Below, piece by piece: positions 15,816-24,842 of a DNA stretch of 42,507 bases. A program made the position numbers and the translations under genes. Within the stretch, counting starts at the first letter, position 1. Each line of letters starts with the position of its first letter. The notes under the pieces are model-generated. The model had not been told where the DNA came from. It saw only the letters and a list, made by a program, of their open reading frames with translations, and did no database searches. The stretch is from contig CAJTKW010000029.1 of NCBI GenBank assembly GCA_910577035.1, forward strand, positions 12,566 to 55,072. Reading direction: 5' to 3'. The DNA is from an uncultured Acetatifactor sp. (lineage in GTDB: Bacteria; Bacillota; Clostridia; Lachnospirales; Lachnospiraceae).

Positions 15816-17603
15816 ATGAGTAGAACAAAACAGACAAAATTATCCATGCTTCCCTATCTGTGGAGCTATAAATGGCATTACCTGCTGGGTGTCGTCGTTC
15901 TGCTGCTGGTAGATCTGGCAAGCCTTTATGTTCCCCAGTACACCGGCGAAATTATTGACGGCCTGACGAAGGGCAGCTTCGGCTTCGACGGTGTAAAACC
16001 CATCCTGCTTAAAATTCTTCTGGCAGGCCTTATCATGATGCTGGGCCGCTTCGGCTGGCGCTTTTTCATCATCGGCGCTTCCCGGGGAATTGAATATCGT
16101 ATGAGGAACGACCTGTTCCGCCATCTGGAAACACTTTCCGCCCGCTTTTACAACAGCCACAAGACGGGGGACCTGATGGCCCATTTTACCAATGACCTCC
16201 AGGCCATCCGCCAGGCGGTGGGCATGGCCGTGATCACTACCTTTGACGCTGTGGTTATGACAATCATGGTGCTTTTCAAGATGATCTTCTACGTGGACCT
16301 TAAGCTGACCCTGCTGGCCTTTGTTCCCCTGACCCTGGTGGCTTTCGGCTGCTATTATTACGGTACCGAACAGAAAAAGCGCCAGACCAGGCGTCAGGAA
16401 GCATTTTCCCACCTGTCTGACAAAGCGCAGGAAAGCCTTGCGGGAGTCCGGGTATTGAAAGCCTTTGTCCAGGAGGATGCAGACTTTGACGCCTTCCGGG
16501 AGGCGAGCAACAATAACAGGGAAAAAAATCTGTCGGTGGCGAAGCTCCAGGCAGTCTTCGGAGCGGCACTGGATATGGTGACCGGCCTGAGCCTCCTGCT
16601 GACCCTGGTCTTCGGCGGAAAGATGGTGCTGGACGGAAAGGTATCCATCGGTCAGTTCGTATCCTTTAATTCCTACATAGGCATGCTGGTCTGGCCCATG
16701 ATTGCCTGCGGTGACTGTATCAACACCTTCAGCCAGGCAGCGGCGGCATTTCACCGGGTAGCCGCCATCTTCCGGGAAGAACCGGATATAGTGGATGCGG
16801 ATTCCCCCCTTCAGGCGGACTGCAGGCTGCATCTGGAGGGTGACATCCGCCTTCAGGACCTGACCTTTACCTACCCGGACGGCGAACTTCCCGTGTTAAA
16901 AAATATAGACCTCCACATCCGCCCCGGTGAGATGCTTGGTATTCTGGGGCGCACCGGCAGCGGTAAATCCTCCCTGGCAGACCTGCTGCTGCGGGTCTAT
17001 GACTGCGAGAAGGGAATGCTGCTTCTGGACGGAAAGCCTATAGACGAAATTCCCTTAAGCATTCTCCACAGGGATATGGCATATGTTCCCCAGGATAATT
17101 TCCTGTTTTCGGATACCCTGGAGGAAAATATTGCCTTCGGCCTGGACGAACGTATTCAGGAGCACCCGGAACTGCGGGAAAGCATACATCAGGCGGCAAG
17201 GGACGCCTGTATCCATGATAACATTATGGGATTCCCCGAAAATTACCTGACTCTGGTAGGGGAAAGAGGGGTCACCCTATCCGGCGGCCAAAAGCAGCGA
17301 AGCTCTATTGCCAGGGCATTATTAAAGGATTCCGCCGTGCTGATTCTGGACGATTCCCTGTCGGCAGTGGACACCGACACGGAAGAGCAGATTCTGGAAA
17401 ACCTCCTGCGCCTGCGGAAAAATAAGACCACCATTGTCATTGCCCACCGCATTTCCACCCTGCAGAAGGCCGACCACATTGCCGTGCTGACAGACGGAGA
17501 ACTGGCTGAGTACGGCACTCATGACGAACTGGTGGCGCTGGGCGGCTTCTATGCCCACATTAACGAAAAACAGCAGCTGGAACAGGAGCTGCAGGAAGAT
17601 TAA
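15816..17603 (+). CDS. ABC exporter half-transporter, degenerate-site subunit (BmrC-like)
   Basis: The 595-residue protein has six membrane helices (about 20-320) and an ATPase domain with Walker A GRTGSGKSS (378-386), canonical signature LSGGQ (488-492) and Walker B LILDDSLSAVD. The catalytic Glu is Asp (about 513), the hallmark of the non-hydrolysing subunit in heterodimeric exporters such as BmrC/BmrD, LmrC/LmrD and TM287/TM288. The ATG at 15816 has AAAGGA upstream; an in-frame ATG at 15750 overlaps the likely promoter. The partner begins 66 nt downstream. Multidrug or peptide export is likely, but the substrate cannot be seen. Confidence 0.94.
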   Translation: MSRTKQTKLSMLPYLWSYKWHYLLGVVVLLLVDLASLYVPQYTGEIIDGLTKGSFGFDGVKPILLKILLAGLIMMLGRFGWRFFIIGASRGIEYRMRNDLFRHLETLSARFYNSHKTGDLMAHFTNDLQAIRQAVGMAVITTFDAVVMTIMVLFKMIFYVDLKLTLLAFVPLTLVAFGCYYYGTEQKKRQTRRQEAFSHLSDKAQESLAGVRVLKAFVQEDADFDAFREASNNNREKNLSVAKLQAVFGAALDMVTGLSLLLTLVFGGKMVLDGKVSIGQFVSFNSYIGMLVWPMIACGDCINTFSQAAAAFHRVAAIFREEPDIVDADSPLQADCRLHLEGDIRLQDLTFTYPDGELPVLKNIDLHIRPGEMLGILGRTGSGKSSLADLLLRVYDCEKGMLLLDGKPIDEIPLSILHRDMAYVPQDNFLFSDTLEENIAFGLDERIQEHPELRESIHQAARDACIHDNIMGFPENYLTLVGERGVTLSGGQKQRSSIARALLKDSAVLILDDSLSAVDTDTEEQILENLLRLRKNKTTIVIAHRISTLQKADHIAVLTDGELAEYGTHDELVALGGFYAHINEKQQLEQELQED

Positions 17604-17669
17604 TCAAAGGGAAAGCATGCGTCGGAAGCCCTGGCGGCATACCGGATCCGGCGCGGAAACGAGGACATT

Positions 17670-19436
17670 ATGCAGGAAGATAAAATAGAATCCGTTTATA
17701 AGGGAAGCGTTCTGCTGCGCCTCCTCTCCTATATGAAACCCTATGCAGGCCGGGTCATCCTCTGCCTGCTGCTGGTACTGGGCCTGACGGGCCTGGAGCT
17801 TTACCGCCCTATTCTGATCGGCGACGCCATCAACCTGTTTGAAGAGCAGGGAAGCTATGATATTATTATAGAGACTTCCATAAAATATGGTATTGTGCTG
17901 GTCTTAAGCTTCTTTTTCACCGTAGTCCCCATGTGGCTGCTGCAGAAAACCGGACAGCAGATTATCCATACCGTCCGTCAGGAGCTTTACGCCCATATCC
18001 AAAAGCTGAGCAGCCGTTATTTTGACCTGACTCCCGTGGGAAAGCTGGTGACAAGAGTCACCAACGACGTGGAAGCCTTGAGCGAAATGTATTCCGGCAT
18101 TCTGGTACGGCTGTTCCGCAACATTGTAAAGATTACGGGGCTGGCCGCCGTTATGCTGGCACTGGACTGGAAGCTGGCGTTGATTTCCTTTATCCTGCTG
18201 CCGGTAGTGGCCGTACTGACCGTAGTCTTCCGCAAGATTTCCAGAAAAACCTATCGCATTACCAGAACGCGGCTCACCGACCTGAATACTTTTCTTTCGG
18301 AAAACCTCTCCGGAATGCGCATAATCCAGCTCTTCGGCCGGGAAGAAAGGAAATTCCAGGAATTCAATGACAAAAATTATAAATACTACAGGGCGTTCTA
18401 TCGGGAAATGCTGGTGTTTGCCATTTTCCGTCCCCTGATCTACATTCTCAGCGTACTGTCCCTGATGCTGGTGCTGGGTCTGGGCAGCCGGGATGTCTTA
18501 AGTGAAATCATTCCCATCGGCACCCTGTATATTTTTGCCCAGTATATCCAGTCCTTCTTTGACCCCATCCAGGAGCTGGCAGAGCAGTTTTCCACACTGC
18601 AGTCCTCCCTGGCCTCCGGCGAAAAGATTTTTACCATTATGGATGAGGAAGCCCTGGTTCCGGAGGCAGCTGAGCCTGTTGTTCTTCCGGAAATCCGGGG
18701 GCGGATTGAATTTGACCATGTATGGTTTGCCTACGATAACGAGAATTACGTGCTGCGGGATGTGTCCTTCGTAATTGAGCCGGGGCAGAGCGTAGCTTTT
18801 GTGGGGGCCACCGGCGCAGGCAAATCTTCTATCCTCAATCTGATCGGAAGATACTATGACATCCAGCAGGGACATATTTACATCGATGGCGTTGATATAC
18901 GGAACTTAAGCAAAAAGCAGCTGCGCAGCGCCATCGGCCAGATGCAGCAGGACGTATTCATCTTTGAGGGGACGGTGGCAAGCAATATCCGGCTTTACAA
19001 TGACGAAATCTCTCCCGAAGAAATCAAAGCCGCGGCAGAGTATGTGAATGCCTCCCACTTTATTGAAAGGCTGCCCAAGGGATACGAAGAGCCTGTATCC
19101 GAGCGGGGTTCCACCTTCTCCGCCGGAGAGCGCCAGCTTTTGTCCTTCGCCCGAACCCTGGCCCACAAACCCCGCATCCTGGTTATGGACGAAGCCACCG
19201 CCAATATTGACACGGAAACGGAGCTGCTGATTCAGGAGGCACTGGAAAAGCTGATGCGGGGACGCACCACCATCATGGTGGCCCACAGGCTTTCCACCAT
19301 CCAGCACGCGGACTGCATCATGGTCATGCACAAGGGCAAAATCAGAGAGAGAGGCACCCATCAGGAGCTGTTGTCTCAAAACGGCATTTACCGGAAGCTG
19401 TACGAGCTGCAGATTCACCATGAAATTACGGCATGA
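17670..19436 (+). CDS. ABC exporter half-transporter, catalytic subunit (BmrD-like)
   Basis: The 588-residue partner has six membrane helices and Walker A GATGAGKSS (379-387), a degenerate signature FSAGE (483-487), Walker B LVMDEATANID with an intact Glu (about 508) and H-loop AHRLS. Its Walker B combines with the canonical LSGGQ of the upstream subunit to form the active site, while its FSAGE faces the degenerate Walker B; the two genes thus complement each other exactly. GAGGAC lies before the ATG. The operon ends at a strong terminator 30 nt after the stop. Confidence 0.94.
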   Translation: MQEDKIESVYKGSVLLRLLSYMKPYAGRVILCLLLVLGLTGLELYRPILIGDAINLFEEQGSYDIIIETSIKYGIVLVLSFFFTVVPMWLLQKTGQQIIHTVRQELYAHIQKLSSRYFDLTPVGKLVTRVTNDVEALSEMYSGILVRLFRNIVKITGLAAVMLALDWKLALISFILLPVVAVLTVVFRKISRKTYRITRTRLTDLNTFLSENLSGMRIIQLFGREERKFQEFNDKNYKYYRAFYREMLVFAIFRPLIYILSVLSLMLVLGLGSRDVLSEIIPIGTLYIFAQYIQSFFDPIQELAEQFSTLQSSLASGEKIFTIMDEEALVPEAAEPVVLPEIRGRIEFDHVWFAYDNENYVLRDVSFVIEPGQSVAFVGATGAGKSSILNLIGRYYDIQQGHIYIDGVDIRNLSKKQLRSAIGQMQQDVFIFEGTVASNIRLYNDEISPEEIKAAAEYVNASHFIERLPKGYEEPVSERGSTFSAGERQLLSFARTLAHKPRILVMDEATANIDTETELLIQEALEKLMRGRTTIMVAHRLSTIQHADCIMVMHKGKIRERGTHQELLSQNGIYRKLYELQIHHEITA

Positions 19437-19465
19437 CGGAAACAGACACTACAAGGCGCACTCCA

Positions 19466-19503
19466 AAAGCGGCATCTGAAATAATTTAAACAGATGCCGC
19501 TTT
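19466..19503 (+). terminator. Intrinsic terminator after the ABC exporter pair
   Basis: AAAGCGGCATCTG (19466-19478) pairs perfectly over 13 bp with CAGATGCCGCTTT (19491-19503), with a 12-nt loop and a short T-rich end. It lies only 22 nt before the ATG of the next gene, so that gene needs read-through, or a promoter overlapping the hairpin. Confidence 0.85.
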
Positions 19504-19525
19504 ATTCTGGGAAAGGTACTTCGCC

Positions 19526-21604
19526 ATGAAAAAAACTCATCCAAAAATCATCTATTTCATAAGTTTTCTTTTGCTGAATCTTTGCCTTACTTCCTGCGGG
19601 GCGCAGGAGCTTTCCTTTGGAAAAGAAATATTCTTCGGCGTAAAGGCAGCGGAAGAAATCAGCTTCGCCGGGGAGAACCACCGCCCCGTCCAGGTCGCTG
19701 CGGGCAGCCGCCGTTTGTGGGCATTGGCCGCGGACATGGGTGGCGGCATTTATGAACGCGAGATCAGTACCGGAACCGCCCGGAGCCTGCAATGGAAACA
19801 GGGCGAGCAGGAAATGATTATGGGCATATCGGCGGCCGGCGATATGTTGTATGCCGCAGTATCCTGCGGGGAGACGGTGCAGGTACGGAAATGCCCGGAA
19901 GGCGGATCCTGGGAAACCTTACTTTCTATTCCCCGGGAGGAGGCACCGGAGCAGGTGCAGCCCACCGTATTTTTTGCAGACACAGGGGAAAATGCCTGGT
20001 TTGCAAACGAAGATGAGATCTGGAAGTATTCGCCGGAGAACGGCCGAAAGACGATCTACAAGGTAAAGGGCAGTATCGCATTTCTGCTGGAAAAGACGCC
20101 GGGAACAGTGGCCGCCGTTGCAAAGTCAGGCCGAAAAATCACTCTGTACTCCCTGACGGCAGACGGAAAGGTGAAAGAGCAGTGGACGATCCCGCTGCCC
20201 ACAACCCACCTTGCGTCAATTATGACGGAGGATACGGATACCCTGGTACTGGCAGTGGACAATCGAATCCTGTTTGTCAATAATGAAACCGGAGAAATCG
20301 TCTCCCACTTTAACAGCATTGACGCAGGCGTATCCACCAATCTTCTGGGAGGGCTGTGGCATCCGGAAGAGGGAGCCGTATACCTTGTGGAGCAGGCCGG
20401 TGACACCGGGGGAATCTGGGAAGAGCTGGCTGCCCAAAACGGACCGGAGGGAGAGCGGACGGTGCTGGTCTACGGTACCGTCTCCTTAAGCGAAACCATG
20501 CGGGAGCGCATTACTTCCTTCAACAGGAGTAATCCGGATTATTATATTACCGTGAAGGAATATGACGGTAAAAGCATCAGTGACCAAAGGCTGCAGATGC
20601 AGGCGGCGGTCACTTCCGGCAGGGGGCCGGATATTCTGGATCTGTATTCCCGCTGTGTGGACAATTACACCGCATATGCCGAAAAAGGGTATCTGGAGGA
20701 TCTGGAGCCCTGGCTGCTCGAAGAGGAGCTAAACGACGACATGGTCCGGGCGATACACGAGCTGTACCGGGTAGAAGGAAAACTCTGCATGGCGGTGCCC
20801 CATTTCACTCTCTGGGGCTTTGCCGTCAATCCGGAGTATCTGCCAGAAACGGAAAGCTGGGATTACCAGACCTTTACGGAGGCGGCCGGCCTGGCACTGC
20901 CTGCCAGCAGGGACGGCACCGCAGGCAGCCTTTTGGGAATGCTCCTTCGGGGACGGCAGAATGAATTTATCAACCGGAAGGAAAAAACGGCATCCTTCGA
21001 TACCCCGGAATTTATAAGCCTTCTGGAATTTTGCAGAGACTATGGAGATAAGAGCCTGGTAAAATTCAGCTTTGAAGATGCAGCCGATGCAATGATGGTA
21101 CAGCTTTCCGCACACGATCCCGGCAGTTATCTGACGGTACATGCCTGCTACGGAGAAAAGGCGGTGCTTTACGGGTATCCTGCCACAGGCAGCCAGGTCC
21201 TTCTGGTAAATAATGCCGTGGATGCCTGCGGAATCTATTCCCAAAGCCGCAATAAGGAAGGCGCCCTGGAGTTCCTGCGGACACTTTTTGCCGAGGATTA
21301 CCAAGGGCATATGAGCGGTTACACATCCGCCTGGGCAGCCAGGGAATCCTGCTGGTATGCGCAGTGGGATTCTTCTCAATCCGGTATCCACATTAACGGT
21401 ATCTACGCCGCTCCCGCTGCAGAGGGTGAAGCAGAACGGCTTGCTGATCTGATTCTAAGCGGAAATGTCACGGCCGACCTGGTGCATTACACGGTCATTG
21501 ATCTGGTGCTGGAAGAGGCAAACGCTTATTTTACAGGAGACCGCACCGCGGAGGAAACCGCCCGGAATATCCAGAGCCGGATACAACTGATGCTGGACGA
21601 GTGA
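19526..21604 (+). CDS. Large lipoprotein: N-terminal propeller-like region fused to a family 1 solute-binding domain
   Basis: The 692-residue protein has a lipoprotein signal with lipobox LTSC (Cys24). Residues 40-300 consist of short repeated strands with WALAADMGGGIYE, NAWFANEDEIWKY and LVLAVDNRILFVN patterns, suggesting a beta-propeller. From about 310 the sequence (VLVYGTVSLSETMRERI; RGPDILDLYS; WGFAVNPEYLP) matches extracellular sugar- or oligopeptide-type solute-binding proteins. It is longer than usual family 1 binding proteins (about 400-550). No importer permease is near; it follows an exporter pair across a terminator. It may act as a sensor or a binding protein for a distant permease. 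AAAGG lies 8 nt before the ATG. Confidence 0.85.
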   Translation: MKKTHPKIIYFISFLLLNLCLTSCGAQELSFGKEIFFGVKAAEEISFAGENHRPVQVAAGSRRLWALAADMGGGIYEREISTGTARSLQWKQGEQEMIMGISAAGDMLYAAVSCGETVQVRKCPEGGSWETLLSIPREEAPEQVQPTVFFADTGENAWFANEDEIWKYSPENGRKTIYKVKGSIAFLLEKTPGTVAAVAKSGRKITLYSLTADGKVKEQWTIPLPTTHLASIMTEDTDTLVLAVDNRILFVNNETGEIVSHFNSIDAGVSTNLLGGLWHPEEGAVYLVEQAGDTGGIWEELAAQNGPEGERTVLVYGTVSLSETMRERITSFNRSNPDYYITVKEYDGKSISDQRLQMQAAVTSGRGPDILDLYSRCVDNYTAYAEKGYLEDLEPWLLEEELNDDMVRAIHELYRVEGKLCMAVPHFTLWGFAVNPEYLPETESWDYQTFTEAAGLALPASRDGTAGSLLGMLLRGRQNEFINRKEKTASFDTPEFISLLEFCRDYGDKSLVKFSFEDAADAMMVQLSAHDPGSYLTVHACYGEKAVLYGYPATGSQVLLVNNAVDACGIYSQSRNKEGALEFLRTLFAEDYQGHMSGYTSAWAARESCWYAQWDSSQSGIHINGIYAAPAAEGEAERLADLILSGNVTADLVHYTVIDLVLEEANAYFTGDRTAEETARNIQSRIQLMLDE

Positions 21605-21614
21605 TTTACTCCCC

Positions 21615-22343
21615 TCAATTCATTTCCTCGATATGGTAAATATAATCCAGGGAACCCAGGGCCTCAATAATTTCACTGTGGGTTTTGTATTTCTTTAATT
21701 CCTGGCTGGCAATGGTAATGGTCACGGAATACACGCTTAAGCCGGATCCCAGATAGGCGCTGTTTGACTCAATGTCATCAATCCTCAGCCCCAGTCTGCG
21801 GATTGTTGTCACGAAATCCTGCAGGTTCTCCCTGCTCTTTAGTTCCAGGTGGATTTCAAAATGATTGGATCGGTTTTTCAGGTAAGTCTCCACCGCCGGC
21901 AGGTAAGTCAGAATACATAAAAGCAGCAAAAAGGAAATCAATGTCACCGTATAAAATCCTGCCCCTGCAGTCAGTCCAATGATACCGCAGGACCACAGCC
22001 CTGCGGATGTGGTCAGACCCTTGATCTGGTTCCTTGAGCTGAATAAAATAGAATTTCCGCTGAGCATGGCAATGCTGATTACGGATGCCGCAGACAAAAA
22101 CGGAAACTTTACCGGCGTCTCCTGCATCAGAAATAAGTCCAACAGCATCACAAGGGCGGAAGAAAAGGATACCAGAATAAAGGTTCGAAGCCCCGCCGAA
22201 TGCCGCTTGCTGGCGCGCTCGCAGCCGATCACCGCAGCGAGCAGGACTGCAATCGTCAGCCGCAGGCACACGGAACCGATCCCTATATCGCTGGCCCATT
22301 CTCCCAGCCATCTCGCCAACGGGTCATAAATTATCTCGTTCAT
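21615..22343 (-). CDS. MgtC/SapB-family membrane protein
   Basis: The 242-residue protein has an N-terminal MgtC domain with about five membrane helices and the conserved IGCERASKRHSAGLRTFILV stretch (about 39-58), followed by a soluble domain of about 85 residues consistent with an ACT-like fold. MgtC proteins affect magnesium homeostasis and membrane ATPase activity; the function of this paralog is not known. Its ATG overlaps the stop of the antiporter gene by 4 nt with GGAGGT upstream, so the two are coupled, which suggests a joint role in ion homeostasis. It converges with the lipoprotein gene with only a 10-nt gap and no terminator, so overlapping transcripts are likely. Confidence 0.9.
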   Translation of the reverse strand: MNEIIYDPLARWLGEWASDIGIGSVCLRLTIAVLLAAVIGCERASKRHSAGLRTFILVSFSSALVMLLDLFLMQETPVKFPFLSAASVISIAMLSGNSILFSSRNQIKGLTTSAGLWSCGIIGLTAGAGFYTVTLISFLLLLCILTYLPAVETYLKNRSNHFEIHLELKSRENLQDFVTTIRRLGLRIDDIESNSAYLGSGLSVYSVTITIASQELKKYKTHSEIIEALGSLDYIYHIEEMN

Positions 22344-23785
22344 CCTAACCTCCTGCCTGCCATATGGGAATGCCGCAGCATGGCATACTGCTCCTCCGCT
22401 GCCTCCGTAAAGGCAATCTCTTCCTCTGACGGAGTATTCAGATGCCCCGGCAGCTCCTTTTGGATCGCCTGAATCCGCTGGATCAGCAGCTCCACCTCAC
22501 TTAACTTCTTCTCCGGGGATGCCGTAATCTCCGGCGTCAGATCCTCCAGCTCATGGGAATAGGATTTCGACAGGTACAGAGAAAGCTTGGCGCAGGCCGG
22601 GCCGATGAGCTCATACAAAACACTGGAGGCCAGAATAATGGTCTGCAGGACACTGCCCGTCTCCCCGCCCAGGGTTCTGGCTCCTAAGGCCGCAAGCCCG
22701 ATAGCGACCCCCGCCTGGGGGATCAGCGCCAGTCCCAGGTAATTCCGCACTTCCTTCTTTTTCTTTACCAGCAGGCATCCAAGAAAAGCCCCGCCGTATT
22801 TTCCGATAATACGAACCAGGAAATAGAGAATCCCCACCACCAAAAGGGGAACCGCCCCCACCGAAGCAGAACTGTCAACCAGGGCATCCAGCTTGAAGCT
22901 TAAGCCGGAACGGACAAAAAACAGCAGCAGAATCGGCGGGCTGAAATAATTCAGCTGCTTAAACAGCTTATCATCTTCCGTAATATTAATGTAGACCATG
23001 CCCATGGACATGCAGCCCAGCAAAGGCGACACGTCCAGCAGCGCACAGATCCCGCAGAAGGCAAACAAAGTGGCCACGGAAATAATCAATCGGTTATCCG
23101 TGGAACGCTTCTTCGGCATCAATAGCTTCATCAGCCCTCCAAACAGGCCGCCCAGCAGAAGCACCCCGAAATTCACCAGAATGGGCTGTAAAATGCTCAC
23201 GGCGCTGAACCTGCCTGTCTTTGCAGCCAGCGCCACGGAAATCGCAATGCTGTAGGCAATCAGTCCCACCACGTCATCCAGCGCCACTACCTGCAGCAGG
23301 GTATCCACAAAATCACCCTTTGCCCCCGTCTGCCGAATGGTCATCACCGTGGAAGCCGGAGCCGTAGCCGCCGCCAGTGCCGCCAGAACCACCGAAAAAG
23401 TCAGATCCAGCCGCAGCAGGAAAAAGGTAACCACAAAGATCAAAGCCGACGCCATCAGGGATTCCAGCACTGTGATGACCACCACCTTCAGACCGTTTTT
23501 CTTCAACGCGGAAACCCGGAAAAATTCTCCCGTGCCGAAAGCAATAAAGGCCAGGGCAATGTCGGCAATAAAATCCATTCCCTCCACAAGGGCAGGAGGA
23601 ACAATCTTAAAGCAATAAGGCCCCAGCAAAATCCCGGCTACTATGTATGCCGTTACGTTGGGCAGGCGCAGCTTCTTGGTAATACGGGTCATAGCATACC
23701 CTGTAAACAACATAAATGCCACGGAAATAATAATGGCAGCTACCCCTGACGAATCCTGAAGCTTATCATAAAGTAAATCCAGCAT
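22340..23785 (-). CDS. Cation:proton antiporter, CPA2 (Kef/NapA) type
   Basis: The 481-residue protein contains 11-13 hydrophobic helices across residues 15-410 with CPA2 signatures: IVAGILLGPYCFKIVPP, IALAFIAFGTGEFF, the unwound-helix region TAPASTVMTIRQTGAKGDFVD, and ALDDVVGL with the paired Asp residues of electrogenic antiporters. A 65-residue charged, probably helical cytoplasmic tail follows; there is no TrkA-N or TrkA-C domain. The ATG at 23785 follows AAAGGGGAAGGG; an in-frame ATG at 23803 is possible. It probably exchanges Na+ or K+ for H+. The divergent LysR gene is the likely regulator. Confidence 0.92.
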   Translation of the reverse strand: MLDLLYDKLQDSSGVAAIIISVAFMLFTGYAMTRITKKLRLPNVTAYIVAGILLGPYCFKIVPPALVEGMDFIADIALAFIAFGTGEFFRVSALKKNGLKVVVITVLESLMASALIFVVTFFLLRLDLTFSVVLAALAAATAPASTVMTIRQTGAKGDFVDTLLQVVALDDVVGLIAYSIAISVALAAKTGRFSAVSILQPILVNFGVLLLGGLFGGLMKLLMPKKRSTDNRLIISVATLFAFCGICALLDVSPLLGCMSMGMVYINITEDDKLFKQLNYFSPPILLLFFVRSGLSFKLDALVDSSASVGAVPLLVVGILYFLVRIIGKYGGAFLGCLLVKKKKEVRNYLGLALIPQAGVAIGLAALGARTLGGETGSVLQTIILASSVLYELIGPACAKLSLYLSKSYSHELEDLTPEITASPEKKLSEVELLIQRIQAIQKELPGHLNTPSEEEIAFTEAAEEQYAMLRHSHMAGRRLG

Positions 23786-23908
23786 CCCTTCCCCTTTCCC
23801 CATATCTCTTGCATCATAATTTATTATATGTTACACTATTCCAGTAATAAAGTAAAATTATGTTTTTTTAAACATCAATAAATTTTTTATATAAATTCAG
23901 GAGGCTAT

Positions 23909-24826
23909 ATGATCGATTCCAAGTTTGAAACCCTGCTGGCAGTTGCGGATTTGAGAAATTTTACCCGGGCCGCAGAGGCGCTTTCCCTGACCCAGCCCGC
24001 AGTCAGCCACCACATCAGCCAATTGGAGAAAGCTTACGGAGAGCAGCTTTTCGTGCGCAAGAAAAACGGCTTAATGCTGACAAAAGAAGGAGAAATCCTT
24101 GTAAAATACGCCAGGAGGATCAAGGCCCTGGATGCCCAGATGCGGGCGGAAATTGCCGACGCCAAGCGGGATTTGAATAAGATCCGTGTGGGCGTAACCC
24201 ACACCTCAGAAAGCAATCTGATGATAGAGGTACTTGCCAGATACAGTAACGAAAATCCAAACATAAGCATTACGGTTATCACTGATACTATAAAAAATCT
24301 TTATACTATGCTGGAAAATTTTGAAATTGATATTGCCGTTGTGGACGGGAAAAATACCAACTTAAACTTTAATGCCCTGATGCTGGACACGGACTATCTG
24401 GTCTGCGTCATGTCCAACAATAACCCTCTTTCCAGACATTCCCTGGTGACTCTGGCAGAATTGAAAAGGGAGCGGCTGATCCTCCGCTCCTCTTCCTCCG
24501 CCACCCGCAGCCTTTTTGAGGCCACCCTGGAGGGCATCGACGACAGCATTGATGCCTTCGACGTCACCATGGAGGTGGACAATATTGCCACCATCAAGGA
24601 CCTGATCCGCAAGGAGCTGGGGGTGTCCATTCTGCCCAAAAGTGCCTGTATGGATGAGCTGCGGAAGGGAAAGATTACCGCCCTCCCCATCGAAAACCTG
24701 AGCATGATCCGCGAGACTAACATCATCTACCACAAAACCTTTTCCCACACGGACGTGCTCCAAAACATAACCAAAATTTACCAGGAAACCGCAAAGAAAT
24801 ATATCATTGGGCAAAAAACCAGTTAA
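23909..24826 (+). CDS. LysR-family transcriptional regulator
   Basis: The 305-residue protein begins with the LysR winged helix-turn-helix (residues 1-60; LTQPAVSHHISQLEKAYGEQLF) and continues with a two-lobed effector-binding domain of normal length. AGGAGG lies 5 nt before the ATG. It is divergent from the antiporter-mgtC operon across a 123-bp AT-rich gap, the standard arrangement in which a LysR protein controls its neighbour and itself. The effector is unknown; ions or pH-related metabolites are guesses based on the neighbours. It converges with the PHP gene, 16 nt apart. Confidence 0.93.
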   Translation: MIDSKFETLLAVADLRNFTRAAEALSLTQPAVSHHISQLEKAYGEQLFVRKKNGLMLTKEGEILVKYARRIKALDAQMRAEIADAKRDLNKIRVGVTHTSESNLMIEVLARYSNENPNISITVITDTIKNLYTMLENFEIDIAVVDGKNTNLNFNALMLDTDYLVCVMSNNNPLSRHSLVTLAELKRERLILRSSSSATRSLFEATLEGIDDSIDAFDVTMEVDNIATIKDLIRKELGVSILPKSACMDELRKGKITALPIENLSMIRETNIIYHKTFSHTDVLQNITKIYQETAKKYIIGQKTS

Positions 24827-24842
24827 AGGGCACAGCGGCATA

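Noticed and set aside
15611..15847. A 78-codon minus-strand frame in the gap before the ABC exporter pair
   Set aside because: It overlaps the exporter start and has no ribosome binding site. Its C-terminal LAERLYEQLAGLK looks protein-like, but the rest is a low-complexity hydrophobic stretch.
15840..16832. A 330-codon minus-strand frame opposite the first exporter subunit
   Set aside because: A shadow of the conserved exporter on the other strand; the translation is rich in His and Gln with no domain.
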